This document shows, in pieces, positions 11,301 through 22,386 of a stretch of DNA of 33,912 nt (the first letter of the stretch is position 1; the number at the start of each line of letters is the position of its first letter). The notes beneath the pieces were generated by a model. That model was not told where the DNA came from. It made no database searches and saw only the letters and a program-made list of their open reading frames with translations. The translations under genes were made by a program, and so were the position numbers. Source of the DNA: Lenisia limosa (Eukaryota > Breviatea); assembly GCA_001655205.1 (NCBI GenBank), contig LPNZ01006159.1:1-33912 (forward strand), written 5' to 3'.

Positions 11301-14300
11301 CAATACCTCCCCCCCTCCATCCCCCTAACTACATGTCATATGTATTAGTATTTCTGGGTACGTTGGTGCAACCAAGAGCAAACAACATACCAAATAACCC
11401 ATGTCAGATAACATAACAAATAATCCATATCAATTCACCCGCAAAAAGCCTGTATCTAATTATTAAATCACCCATATCAATAACCCAAAAAAGAGGTCGC
11501 TGCCACGCCGTCCAAAAGTCTACAGCTCATTTGCACCAAATCCACTACCCGAATTGTTACGAATGATGAAGAGGTCTCAATCAAATTGGCCAAATTCTTT
11601 GTGAGTGTAACTGAATGTTGCTTTGAAATTTATTCCCACTCCCTCTCTATCATTTCTTCGCGGTTGTAAATCCTGACTTTACAGCATTCCAAAAAGACTC
11701 ATGTGCCCTTCATTGCATTCAACTGCACAAAGTCTATCAAAGAGAAACTGGGCAAGTTTATTCATTTCGCTGGTAGGAATGGCTTTTGTTTGAGGCAAAT
11801 TGGAAAGGCGTTTTTATCATTTTTGTTCTTTTTTTTTAATTGTTATATCGTATAGTAATAATTATGCATATAGCTAGCAATATGTAATATCATCTGACAA
11901 TATCCCAGGTACAGGACATAAGATTCTGTTGAAATTCAACCAAGATCTACTTGAACAAGTCTTGCCAGACCTCATGTTGGAGGGGAGAGGTTCACTTGAT
12001 GCTTTGGACAAAGATTGAAGAATATGATGTGTGTTACTGACAATGTATCATGACTGCTTAGTATAATGCTGAACTCGACGGAGAAGAAAGACAATATCTT
12101 TTTCAGTATGGAGGGGGGGGGGGCTAAAGNNNNNNNNNNNNNNNNNNNNNNNNNNNNNNNNNNNNNNNNNNNNNNGTCACTACATGTAAACATTTGGAGA
12201 CCACATGCTATAGAGACCTCTATTAGTACAAGACATGCTAATATTTGACCTCTATTGACTCTTCAGGCGAACCTATCATCCCTTCGACACCTCCAGTAAG
12301 TCGAAGATCATCTGTGACCCCCCTCCCCCCGTCTTATATGATTCCCATTCAAATTTATGGGCTCTGAGAAAGAAATCTGATTGAAATATGTTATTTCGCG
12401 CTTGCCGCTCACTTCACCCTCTTACTTCACAACATTTCCCAACCTCACCATCAAGAAAACCCCGAACCCTCTCCAATCAGTCAATTTCTACGGTACCGCC
12501 ACCACTAGTAAGTCACTCCTTTCGTTGTGTGACCTTTTCTCCTTTCGTTGTATGACCTTCTCTCCTTTCGTTGTATGACCTTGTCTCCTTTCGTTGTATG
12601 ACCTTCTCTCCTTTCGTTGTATGACCTTCTCTCCTTTCGTTGTATGACCTTCACCCTCCAGATTCCCCTGCTCCCACACCCTCCTCCGGCACCCACCCTT
12701 CTGCCCTCAAGGAACGCCTGCGTCAAAATGAAACGTTCTTGGTATGACTGAGGGAAATGAGAATTAAAACGTCAGTATCTTCTGAAAGTGCCATGGTGGT
12801 GATCCGAAATGCTTGAGTGGATATTGTGATGATTTTCTTTTTTGAATCGAAATGAAGCTCTAAACCACGTGATGTGTTGATGACTTTTTCAAATCAATGG
12901 ATAAACCTTCACCTCCACAGGGAGAACAACAACCAACCCTGCCGCCGGTCCAGCTACTCGGTGACAGTAAAAGACCCAAGCGAAACGCTGCTGTGAAGTC
13001 CCGCGCTTCTTTCAGGTGGGGGGAGGGTATGCTGAAGTGGGGTGCCTCTTTTCAAAACAGATGTGGGGGTTGGGGCAACACATGGATAATTAGGGCTTAG
13101 AAGGTACAATATCGATAATTTCGAGGATTGATCAAGAAATTCAGCCTTTTTTTGTGACCGTTAGGAAGCCTTATTGATAATTAAATGACGATGCAGGAAC
13201 CATGCTGCAGGATTAGACGCAACTGACCCCGTTAATGACCCGTTTCCACCTGTGTCAATGTCCCCTTCCCCGTCTCCATCACCGTTCGGCACTACCAAAG
13301 GTTTCTATTCGTGGGGGGAACGATTTGTAAATATTAAAGAATGGCGGTGTTAATCGCAAATAGACTGATTGTAAACTCTTTAGTTATGAAAGCTTTGTTT
13401 TATTTTGTTTGCTACCAGCGTGTAAGTTGTTTCAAACAAGGAAAATAAATCTACATATATATATTTCTCACAGTATTCACTGCATTCAGATTACTACAAC
13501 CACGAACGGAGAACCTTCTCAAGTCCACGACACATAGGCTTCTCTGCAGTTTTCCTTTTGGATCTCCTGGTTCGTCTCGGGGTAAAATGAGCTCGTTGCT
13601 GTTTTTAGCAAAAAATACTGGGGGTTGAAAAGCTAATGAATATTGATACTGTTGTTGATTTTGACATCTATAGAAGCCGTCAATGTCACCCACGAGGACT
13701 TCTGCAGATTAATGCCTGGAGAAATGCTCAACAACACCATTGTGGACTTTTTTATCAAACAGTGGGTAGCGTCTGCTTCCCGCCCACAGCTTCAGTGGCT
13801 ACTTTCTTCGCTGTCAGATTTAGTACTATCAATTTTTGATATCTTGCCATAGTCCTTATTACTTCTCATTTCCATATTATCATATTCAATGTATTTAAAA
13901 ACTATTACGAGATTTTCATTTTTTGTAAGGCCAACATTAACACTTCAGTCTTCACCAGCAAATCAACATGAATGAAAACGAGAAGTTTTATCTTCGTGCT
14001 GTTGGCAAAATAAAGGTTTGAATGGCTTCAATGACAAATCAATACATATCGACTTGAGCTTCCCTTTCTCTTCTTAGCTTATTATATGCTATAAAGCCCA
14101 AGAGAGGTGTTGTATTTATCTGAAATGGGTGGGGGGCAACGGTAAGTCTTCACACCCCGCACAACTGACTCTTAAGGTGTTTTCGTCCTTCCTGTTCTCC
14201 AGAATGCAGAGACGCGTACAAAACAAGTTTGTTATTCCTGGGTTTTCTAAACGATTTCTGGGTCACTGAATATGCAGAGTTGTGCAACCTATCTATCCAA

Positions 14301-17300
14301 ACATTTACATGTAAATCTGTGATATTTGATTTCATTGAATAATAGTTCTTTGTTTTGCTTTCATGTAACCGTGTCCAGACTTATCGACTTCGAAGGAGTC
14401 AAAAACTGGACCAGAGACATTGACGTCTTCAACCAGGATATCATTTTCCTTCCCATCCACAGCCCGTATGCAAAAGGGTACTCACATTCGAATCCGTCTG
14501 AGAGAGGGGGATTCAATCCGTCTGAGAGAGGGGGATTCAATCCGTCTGAGAGAGGGGGATTCAATATTCGCTTATTTACCATATCATATGCATATTCTTG
14601 GGGAGGGACGGTGTTGAAATCATCTTGCTGTTGGCTTCAGTGCACGGTATTTTACCCCTATAGTGCCCATTGGTCGTTGGTCGCCATTGTGAGCCCCGGA
14701 GCTTGGTATGGGGAGTCCGCACAAACAATATATCATGTGTAGTACATACATACATATATATACACATATATTACATGTATTATAATATATCATACACTGT
14801 ATACTGTATCATATACACAAATTTATATCATATAGTAGACTAAATCATTGCATACTCTAACCACTTCCCCATATCATCAACTCCTTACTTGGTGTGGGTG
14901 TTTCTTCAATAGAGTCTACTTTCCATCATATTTACCACCCACTTTTCACCAATATCCTCACGATGGCAGGGAGGGACCTGAGGAGTGGCCTGGAGAGTCC
15001 AACGAAAAATCAGTTGTAGCAAACAAAATGTTCTCTAAGTAGGGGGGGGGGGGNNNNNNNNNNNNNNNNNNNNNNNNNNNNNNNNNNNNNNNNNNNNNNN
15101 NNNNNNNNNNNNNNNNNNNNNNNNNNNNNNNNNNNNNNNNNNNCTCCCCTCGGAAAAGACCTGGGGCAGCAGCACCCTTCGTAAAGATTCCGAAGAAGTC
15201 CATCAAGGTCCCAACTTCAGCGCTGACACAGTCCACGCCGCCGGCACCGTCTTTCTTGAGTCACGCCAATAAGATGACCCTGGACAACGATCATGAGTGG
15301 GCTTTTTTGTTTTGAACAAGAGAAATAATAGACATTAGCAATCTGGGGAACAAATAAATACGTAGGGCTACTGCGGGTTCGATGATGAAACTTGATTTTA
15401 CTGTTTCAGGGAAGAAAACAGTGATGATGGCAACATCCCTCGAAACCTTTTCGATTCTGGCACACCCGAGGTACGATGATCTCTGAATCTGTAAACAGTT
15501 TGTCATCACCTTATTTTTTGTGGCATATTTCTTTTGTCGTATCAATACAAGTGATATTAATGTCTCTTTTGGACCAGTAAACCCTACAGCTTTCTTCTTG
15601 ACACCCCCAGGTTCCATCAGTAGAATCGCTCAAAAAGGCGAACTCCCTTCTCGAAGATGACCTTTTCGGATCCACTGATCAAAATGCAGATGAGGTGGAA
15701 CCAAGTAAAACGATCCGAAAACCCGACGACCTCCCTCATAAGGTTTGCGTAGCTATTGTGTGTGACTTGGGACTCTGTATACGGAGGGGGGGGGGTGGNN
15801 NNNNNNNNNNNNNNNNNNNNNNNNNNNNNNNNNNNNNNNNNNNNNNNNNNNNNNNNNNNNNNNNNNNNNNNNNNNNNNNNNNNNNNNNNNNNNNNNNNNN
15901 NNNNNNNNNNNGACGACCCCTCCAGAGCGTCGCTCTCAGTACCCAAAACTGACAGGTGTGTCAGGAACGGGAAAGCACATAGGAACAAATGGACGTGATG
16001 AAGTGCCTTTGCAGAAATCTCCATTCATTTTGGCCTTTCAAAGAGATATTGACGAGATTAATTTATTTCCTCAGACTCTCGCGCCCCCTACCCTCTGCCA
16101 AGCCGCGACCATCACCACCCATCGCGCCTTTCCTTGACAAGCCAAGACCCACCAAGGCCAAACGCCCCATCCTCATCTTTCTTGACTCCTTGGGCCTCAC
16201 AATGCCCCAGCTCACCCGCGACCAGATCCTAGAGTACGTCTCTTCTCTTGAATAATATGATGGATTTCAATGTTTTGTGTTTTGTTTACTTTCCAATCCA
16301 TTTTGACCACCCAGATGGCTTTCAAACGAGTGGTGCTCCAAGAGGCCCAATGCCCCCGTTAGGGTATTCAATGGCAAGACGTGTCTTGTTGCCAAGAGTC
16401 CTAATGTGGGTCCCATCATGACGTCGTCAACTGTTTCTCTCCCATCTGCTTGGATTTGTCATGTTCTTTAACAACACCATCTCTGTAGACTCAGAAGCAG
16501 ACCAATCACGTCGACTGCGGCATTTTCATGTTGCAACACATCGAAAAACTGGCAACCGTCCCCCTCCCTGTAAGCCCAAGTCTCAAAATACAGAGTATTG
16601 GAGAATTATACCATCGAAAAGAGTGCTTGTATTTCATCACGGTAACAAAGGATAGGAGTAACATTTACCACGTCATATTCTAACATGATAGGATGAGGTT
16701 ATCAATGCTTCGAATTCCGCCACGGCAACCAAAGTGGGCTGGGCTTGGGTTCTTCTGTTCCATGTTTCTTCTCCTTCTTTTTTTTTTGATTTAGGTACAT
16801 AGTAATATATGTCCTGACTTGCTGGTTTTGACTCTTCAGAACCTCTCGAAATTCCTTCGGACGCGGCAATACACCAAGGACTGGCATCCAGATTCCTTCA
16901 GAGCACAGGTATGCGGCCGGCGACGTACCTAGCGAATTATTCGTCGTAGAATGTTCCATACTCCCCCTCCCCACGTTATCCAAGATGATGCGACTGGTCT
17001 GGGCTTTGTTTGTTTTGTTGATCTCAACCCTCATATGTTGCTACCAACAGAGTTGATTTTTGGCTTTTTTTTTGTTTCATAAATCACTTTTACTCCCCCG
17101 CTCGTCTTGAATGTGATTTCTATTTCAAAACTCCGAGTGTCTCAGAGCTGACCTTGAGGGGGGGGGGGTCGCAATATAACATTCCGATTTACCGCCTTTC
17201 AGATTGCGAACGCTATTGGACACCAGAATGACGTTGCTGTTCTGAAGAGGAAAACGGAAATGGCAAGACTTAGCGAACAACCCGAGTCTAATAAGACCGA

Positions 17301-18105
17301 AAAGGCCACAACAGTTCAAGGTGACACTGAGGACAGGGAAGAGAAGGAGAAGGAGAAGAAGGAGGTGATGGAAGAGGAAGAAGAAGAAGAGAACGTGAGA
17401 CAAGAAGGCAAGGAAGCAGATGAAGGAAAGGAAAAACGAAGGAAGGAGGATAAGGAAGGAGAGATACGACAAAGCAAACTTGAAGAAGATGCATCCGATG
17501 AAAAAGATACATCTGATGAAGAAGATAAAAAGGATACAAGGAACAATGAGAGTAGCGAAGAAAAGGAGGAAGAAGAGGATGAATTGGAAAAGGAGAAAGA
17601 CAAAGAAGAGGAGGAAGAAGAGAGCGATAGTGACGAGGTAAAAGCTGATAAAGAAGAAAAAGAAGATAATGATTGTGTGAGCAAAGAAAAAGAAAAAGAA
17701 AAAGAAACGAAACTTGAAATGGAAGAAGATGATGATGAAATTGAGGAAGAAAAAGAAGAAGCTGAAGATGAAGATGAAATTGAGGAAGAAGAAGAAGAAG
17801 ATGATGATGATGATGGAGACGAAGAAGTTAAAGAAAACAAAAAATATGATGAAAGTGGTGTGAAAGAAAAAGATGGTGATGATAAAAGTGGTTTAAAAAG
17901 AGAAGCAGTTGATGAGACTGATGTTGAATCCGGAAGTAAGCAGGAAGGCAAAAAGGAGAAGAGGGAAATAGTTAAAAGAAAAAAAGAGAAGAAAAAGGAG
18001 GGAGAATTGAGGAAGAGGGAGATGAATATGAATAAGAAGACAAGGCCATGGAAGGAGGCGGTTAATCACTATCTTGGGTTGTTAGAAAAAACAGGGGTCA
18101 AATAA
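8338..18105 (+). CDS. Ulp2/SENP6/SENP7-type SUMO protease, about 40 exons
   Basis: Removes SUMO from proteins, with a family preference for poly-SUMO chains; probably nuclear. Exons: 8338-8350, 8383-8432, 8520-8594, 8789-8950, 9161-9196, 9334-9359, 9480-9683, 9908-10000, 10080-10137, 10204-10303, 10415-10458, 10515-10611, 10753-10866, 10976-11092, 11494-11600, 11685-11751, 11909-11989, gap, 12267-12295, 12456-12507, 12662-12741, 12921-13015, 13197-13300, 13474-13581, 13674-13761, 13949-14015, 14177-14226, 14379-14465, 14664-14705, 14970-15012, gap, 15144-15296, 15410-15470, 15611-15742, gap, 15912-15955, 16075-16233, 16315-16405, 16489-16569, 16692-16733, 16840-16908, 17203-18105. The C48 domain starts near VTHEDFCRLMPGEMLNNTIV. 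Catalytic residues are all present: His in AHWSLVAIVSP (14668-14670), Asp in ILIFLDSLG (16184-16186), Gln in TQKQTN (16498-16500) and Cys in VDCGIF (16516-16518). Between His and Asp sits a low-complexity insertion of over 150 residues, as in SENP6/7. The tail is Lys/Glu/Asp-rich. Family call is firm; exon edges beside gaps are not. Confidence 0.9.
8351..8382 (+). other. Very short (32-nt) GT-AG intron
   Basis: After MEDK the reading frame hits TAG at 8380-8382. Removing GTGAGT...CTTTTAG (8351-8382) joins the 13-nt first exon to 8383-8432 and gives MEDKHSVKSKRIVEKG in a frame that continues in phase into the next exons. Most introns in the gene are 50-200 nt, so this one is near the lower limit for spliceosomal removal. 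An alternative is that translation starts in a later exon. Confidence 0.5.
10216..10245 (+). other. Candidate SUMO-interacting motif 1 (VIALSSSDSD)
   Basis: Four hydrophobic-biased residues (V-I-A-L) are followed directly by serines and acidic residues, the classic SIM layout with phosphorylatable Ser next to the core. It sits in the N-terminal half of the SUMO protease, where SENP6/7 and Ulp2 also carry SIMs. Its function is inferred from pattern and context only. Confidence 0.6.
10743..10796 (+). repeat. 27-bp tandem duplication spanning an intron-exon boundary
   Basis: Units 10743-10769 and 10770-10796 differ at one base. Each contains CTATAG, so each copy carries its own splice acceptor (exon start 10753 or 10780). 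The 27-bp period keeps frame. Use of the first acceptor adds nine residues (ETPDIIGTI) ahead of a second ETPDII. Confidence 0.9.
11068..11091 (+). other. Candidate SUMO-interacting motif 2 (IDILAISD)
   Basis: A second hydrophobic core with interspersed acidic residues lies at the end of exon 10976-11092 of the SUMO protease, preceded by acidic and serine-rich DSSSDSD sequence at the exon start. It is a weaker match than the first motif. Confidence 0.4.
11160..11240. repeat. TA-rich simple repeat in an intron
   Basis: Alternating TATA/CATA tracts fill part of intron 11093-11493 of the SUMO protease, followed by loosely repeated ATAACATACCAAATAACCC-like units to about 11480. No coding signal is present. 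Confidence 0.8.
11752..11908 (+). other. Probable GC-AG intron
   Basis: Exon 11685-11751 ends ...AAACTGG and is followed by GCAAGT, the consensus of GC-type donors; no GT is available at the right phase. Splicing to the CCCAG acceptor before 11909 gives KEKLG joined to TGHKILLKFNQ in frame, so a GC-AG intron fits better than any nearby GT donor. Confidence 0.6.
12516..12653. repeat. Six-copy 23-bp intronic minisatellite
   Basis: Six head-to-tail 23-bp units of CTCCTTTCGTTGTATGACCT plus TCT begin right after the donor at 12508 and end just before the acceptor at 12660-12661, so they make up nearly the entire intron. The unit is pyrimidine-rich on the sense strand. Copy 1 (GTGTGACC) is the most diverged. 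The 23-bp period is not a multiple of three, in keeping with a non-coding location. Confidence 0.95.
14491..14562. repeat. Three-copy 24-bp intronic tandem repeat
   Basis: Three identical units of AATCCGTCTGAGAGAGGGGG plus ATTC start at 14491, 14515 and 14539 inside the intron 14466-14663 of the SUMO protease. Because the period is divisible by three, open frames with repeated peptides appear on both strands. The conserved IFLPIH...AHWSL junction shows the segment is spliced out. Confidence 0.95.
14740..14840. repeat. TA/CATA-rich simple repeat in an intron
   Basis: Palindromic ATATAT, ACATGT and GTATAC-type tracts fill the 5' half of intron 14706-14969 of the SUMO protease. They resemble the tract at 11160-11240 in composition but are not a copy of it. 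Confidence 0.8.
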
Positions 18106-18448
18106 ATCCCCATCTAGGTATTTATTATTATTATATGGTAAGATTTTAAGTTCAGTATTATTTAGTTTCCTTCTTGATACAAAATAGTTGTCTTTTTTCT
18201 TTATCAGATTAAAATTGTGAGTAAATAAATAATAAATAAATAGAATTAGACCTGGGAACTTCGAAACATACAGCAAATGAACAAGCAAAACATGACCATG
18301 AAAATAAAATGCAAAATACCTAATAAATCAGCCAAATATCAGATAACTCAAGGCAGACTTTCACCTTGAACTGTAAATATCCTGAAACAACGGTTAACAA
18401 ATTTCACCCCCCTCCGCCCACGTGATAATTCCTAAACCTTGTGTCCAG

Positions 18449-18630
18449 AGAGCCCCCAAGAAGGATCTCATCATTTCGGCACCTGTCCATTGTAAGTTTG
18501 TCTCTTCCAAACTCATAAAGTCAATAATAAATACTGTTCAGATGAGAGAAGCCCATTCGAGGAAGCCATGCAAGAGCAACATAACCCGATTACTTCACTG
18601 GCGCGCATTCCAGAGCCAAATTGTCTAAAC
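18449..18630 (+). CDS. Two orphan phase-compatible exons of unknown gene
   Basis: Exon 18449-18491 (RAPKKDLIISAPVH, donor GTAAGT) and exon 18542-18630 (ERSPFEEAMQEQHNPITS...NCLN, donor GTAGAT) each have canonical acceptors. They join without a stop over 44 codons. They lie 340 nt beyond the TAA of the SUMO protease and on the same strand. They could be alternative 3' exons of that gene, reached by a donor in its long last exon such as GAG/GTAAAA near 17637, or a separate small gene. A possible end (SLL stop, 18726-18737) would overlap the 3' end of the cyclase locus on the other strand. Nothing in the peptide is recognised. Confidence 0.35.
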
Positions 18631-18720
18631 GTAGATTCATCTTTTTGATCCCTCCTAAAGTATCAATCAAAGGCTCAAGAGAATCACACAACCTTTGTTT
18701 TTGTCTATCTAACCCACCTT

Positions 18721-21700
18721 TCAGAGCCTCCTTTGATGGTACATCCGGTATGCTCTAAGATAGTAAAAAGAGATACCCAAGATATTGATACCCCCAAATG
18801 TTAATAACTCTTTACTAACAGAAGTGAAGCATCTCGACTGTGCACAAAGATGTGCAAGAAGGGGCTGTGTTATGGTGACGAAGTTAGCTAGAGAGGCCTG
18901 CTCTGCCGCTGTGGCTAGGCGCACTCCATCGCCCCACTGCTTGGTAAATCGATATCATGTTGCTAAGTTTGTGGTTACAACAAATCAGCAAATAAATTCT
19001 GAATATATTAGACAATGACATTAACTCTGAACCTCCTGAGGTTCACAGCTGGTGATGAAGCCAAGGAGTTTGCTCAGAGTGATGATATTGATATTATACA
19101 TATCCTATTGAGTTGGCCCACCATCAGGAGCCGAGGCCTATTTGCGCCGACAACACCCGCCACTACGCGCGAAAACGTGGCGCCGACGCGAACTGAAAGA
19201 GACTCATTCGATATCATGGCCTTGGTGGTGAGTGGAGAATCCGATTCATGAGAAGCTAACCGGTCCAGAAGCGAAGTTAAGACCAATTATATCTGCTGTT
19301 AAACCAGCCACACCTCCCCCCCACTATAGAGGAAACATGGAAGTACCCCCTCTCACGTTTTTTATATTTGTGACAATAGTGGGAATGGCCTTAGCAACGG
19401 TCAGAACAGAGATAACGGGAGTGGAACTGGTTCCTTCGATTCCTGCAATGCCCTTTTTGGTCAAATGGGATTAAGATTCACTTCTGTCAAAAAAAAGACT
19501 AACAAATTTCAAATCATATAATGTTTATCGAGGACATATGGGAAATATAGTTTACTATTGGGAGTACCATTGTTCCCAAAAATGGTCAAAAAAGATACAG
19601 TGAAGTCCCATCCTACCACCCAAGCATCTCCCACGGTGTATATACGGTACACCCCTGTTTGGGTGAGTTTAAAATAATAAGAAAAAAAAACAATTCAGGG
19701 AGCAGTGGAGACAGTATCACATTAGAATAGGATATCTAACTGCACTTGCGGAGAATAATAATAAAAAAAGTCAAATCTGACAGAGTTACCATAGGTGTCA
19801 CCATACTATTCTTTTTGGCGATCGCGTCGATGGATAGCACTATTTTGTTGAGGAGTCGGAAGAGGGCATTTGCGGTTGTGCGTTGTGAGAGACTCGTGAA
19901 TCCCACAAGGTCAGACTGTGGTCATAGTTAATGTATAGAAAATGCATGGAATTTGATAGTCAGCCGGGAATAGTTCAGTCTTCATCGGCACGGATAGTGA
20001 CAGCTTGATACGTGCCTTGGCCATCTTACCTGTACTACTGCAATGGGTCTGGGGAGCTCAAGAGTGACGACTCCTTTCTTTATGAAAATTGGCACCAAGT
20101 TGGCGGGAATAAGGCGTGATAGGAATCCTACAGCAGCAGTGACTCTGAAATCTAGAAGAAAAACAATTCAATGTTCATGACAAATTATTAAAAAAAACAG
20201 CCTGTATTACAATGCTGCGTCTGAAGTTCCTCCCTACGTTTAGCACTGGTGCGTTGAGTGGACAATGCTTCCTAATGTGTCATAAAGGAACATGTGAATA
20301 TATGTATGTTTGAGTACATTGTTATGGTTATCACAAGGTTCTGGAACTACGTGAGGAAAATATGGGGAGGGGGGGTTAGCAAGTGTTAGTTCACTTCTTC
20401 TATAGTAAACAAATTAGCGTGCATCTGATCTTCGCCCCCGGTTACCTTTTTGATGAATGATTCTCTGGCCAATTGCTCCCTATTCGATGCCACATATGCA
20501 CCAAATATTATGGCCTGGAATTGAAATTAGTATGTTTTTTAGATGATTGTAAATAACTTGGTGGAAGCTGGTTTCCACATAATATCATACGTTTATAATA
20601 TCCCGCACGTACCACAATAGCCATCAATGTTCGGATAAGCAGATGGTCATGGGGATAGTCCCCTATAAAGTAGAGCACGCTAAATTGAAGGGATAAAGCA
20701 ACACCACTGAGTTTCAATCTAAAGGGTTAAGGTCAAAATATTTTGACTCATAATCTTTTTGACCAGATAATAATGGCTTACACAGTCAAAATGCTCAGTT
20801 TGGTACCAAGGAAACCTCCATAGAACACAACCGTGAAAGAGGATGAGTAAGCGGTCAAGTCACCCACAGCCTCAATGTCACCTGAGTGAAATGACAATTC
20901 AAAATCAAGCCGTAAATCTCACTCCTCAATACTCAATGCAAACATTCTTGAGACTGAGCTTACCCTCTAAGACAATGCTAGTGAGAAAGATGGTTGTCCA
21001 AAGCAGCTTGTCAACTGTAATATGCGTACGTCTGAATTGCTAAAACAAAAAGTCCCTGAAAACTCTCCTTAATTTTCATTCACAATGGCCTGTATCAAAA
21101 ACGATGAATTTCATTTTGACAAGTTGTGATAAAAAATCCCCATCATTACAACACCCCCGCGTACTGGGAGTATTTGAAACCATTTAGATGCACAAAAATA
21201 TGCGCAACGTTTACTGCTATAGCCATCCAATCCGTCACTCTTTGGAACTATGGGATTAGGGTAATTTGAAATGATAATCTTAGCTGTTGCTGTATTCCTC
21301 TGAATTCATTGCACGTGCCAGGTAAAAATGACAATAAGCCTACCCAAATAAGGTCACCTGGGGTAAGCCAGCCCCTTATGTGGTAGCCCATTTTGAGGAA
21401 AAAGTTGAGGCATCCAATTGTCAAAGAAACTTGCTAAACGCGTAAATCCATTCTCTATTAAAATCACTCTAAAAAAGGATTGTGTAACAAGTGCACAATA
21501 AGAGAAGCATTTGATATGTTTATGAAAAAGTGTTATACACCTGTGACAATTGCAGTAACCCACGCGGTACTCGAGATGGTATGGGAAGAAGAAGCTTTCT
21601 TCATAGGTTCGACACTCTGCAAGGACCAATGCTTGTTCTGAATGATAAATCAAAAGTGGTGCAGTGATAGAGTTCCAAACATCTGTGTTTTGTAAAATAT

Positions 21701-22230
21701 GATTGCAATCAAGCCCACAGGAAACAACTTAAACCAAGCCTGCAAACCTTGCTTCTTGGTAAGTTTATTATTTTTTGCTGCTTTTGGTGTTGTGTTCACA
21801 ACTGAACTTTCAGTGTCGTTCTGCTGACCCAAAGGCAGTAAAGGCAATCTTCTTGCACCTTGTTGAGCGAGCGGGCCTGGTTTGAAAGCCTCAATTGATG
21901 ACGTGTCACTTCGAGGGGTGTACATGTCCGCTTTTTTCTGCTTCTTGCTCCGAGCTGAGAGGCTAGAAAGGGTCTTGGAAAACCCCTCGTCGTCAACAAC
22001 AGCATTTCGCCGTCGAGTTGTGGATTTGAATGAGCTACTCAGAATGCCTGAGACTTTGACACCGGTGAGGTCGGACACTGAGTTTTGTGCTACAGAGTAA
22101 GTCGAATTCAATTGGACACATATCCGTCTTACGTTGTCATGAATTGCTCCCACTTACTGGCATAATACTCATTCTTTTTGTTGACTTTGTTGTTGTAACT
22201 GAGACGACTATGACGGCTTGATGATTGCAT
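18721..22230 (-). CDS. Second half of membrane guanylyl/adenylyl cyclase: membrane block 2 and catalytic domain 2
   Basis: Class III cyclase module that makes cGMP or cAMP only as a dimer with another domain. Exons: 22158-22230, 21748-22089, 21541-21682, 21358-21468, unresolved 21040-21357, 20964-21039, 20782-20881, 20613-20718, 20446-20514, 20211-20271, 20030-20142, 19807-19915, 19617-19654, 19357-19452, 19122-19220, 18721-18936. A basic Ser-rich cytosolic stretch leads into several hydrophobic helices (LLWTTIFLTSIVL, TVVFYGGFLGTKLSILTV, LSGVALSLQFSVLYFIG, LLIRTLMAIVAIIFGAYVA), then a helical linker and a cyclase fold. The fold starts at FLSRLIPANLVPIF and continues with SDLVGFTSLS (metal Asp 19910-19912), RIYTVGDAW (metal Asp 19626-19628) and VVAGVVGANRPRLLM. 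In WGDGVRLATAAE the usual Asn and Arg are Arg and Ala. The purine-specificity positions are Tyr and Leu. The domain can bind metals but not complete catalysis alone. The ATG at 22228-22230 is a possible start if this is a separate gene. Confidence 0.8.
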
Positions 22231-22386
22231 ATGTCTGCCAGAATAATGACGAACAGTGAATTGAACAAGAATACCAGATTATTGAATGAGTCATTTTCTA
22301 AAGAAGAGTTTTCAGATACAGTGTATGCGGAATAGTGATACAAATTAAAATGTATTGGCTAAAGAGAAAAGCGAGATATTTTAATA

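Noticed and set aside
12516-12653. CRISPR-like array
   Set aside because: Units are directly adjacent with no unique spacers, inside a eukaryotic intron.
12488-12726. Minus-strand open frames with repeated GEKVIQRKERRS-like peptides
   Set aside because: They are the 23-bp intronic minisatellite read in antisense; flanking exons on plus are in phase without it.
14326-14742. Plus-strand ORF of 138 codons joining catalytic sequence with repeated peptides
   Set aside because: It reads through the intron 14466-14663. The conserved His block only follows correctly after splicing.
17316-17951. Open frame of 211 codons on the minus strand, almost pure Ser
   Set aside because: It is the reverse complement of the Lys/Glu/Asp-rich tail of the SUMO protease. 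It has no splice context or domain and is a composition shadow.
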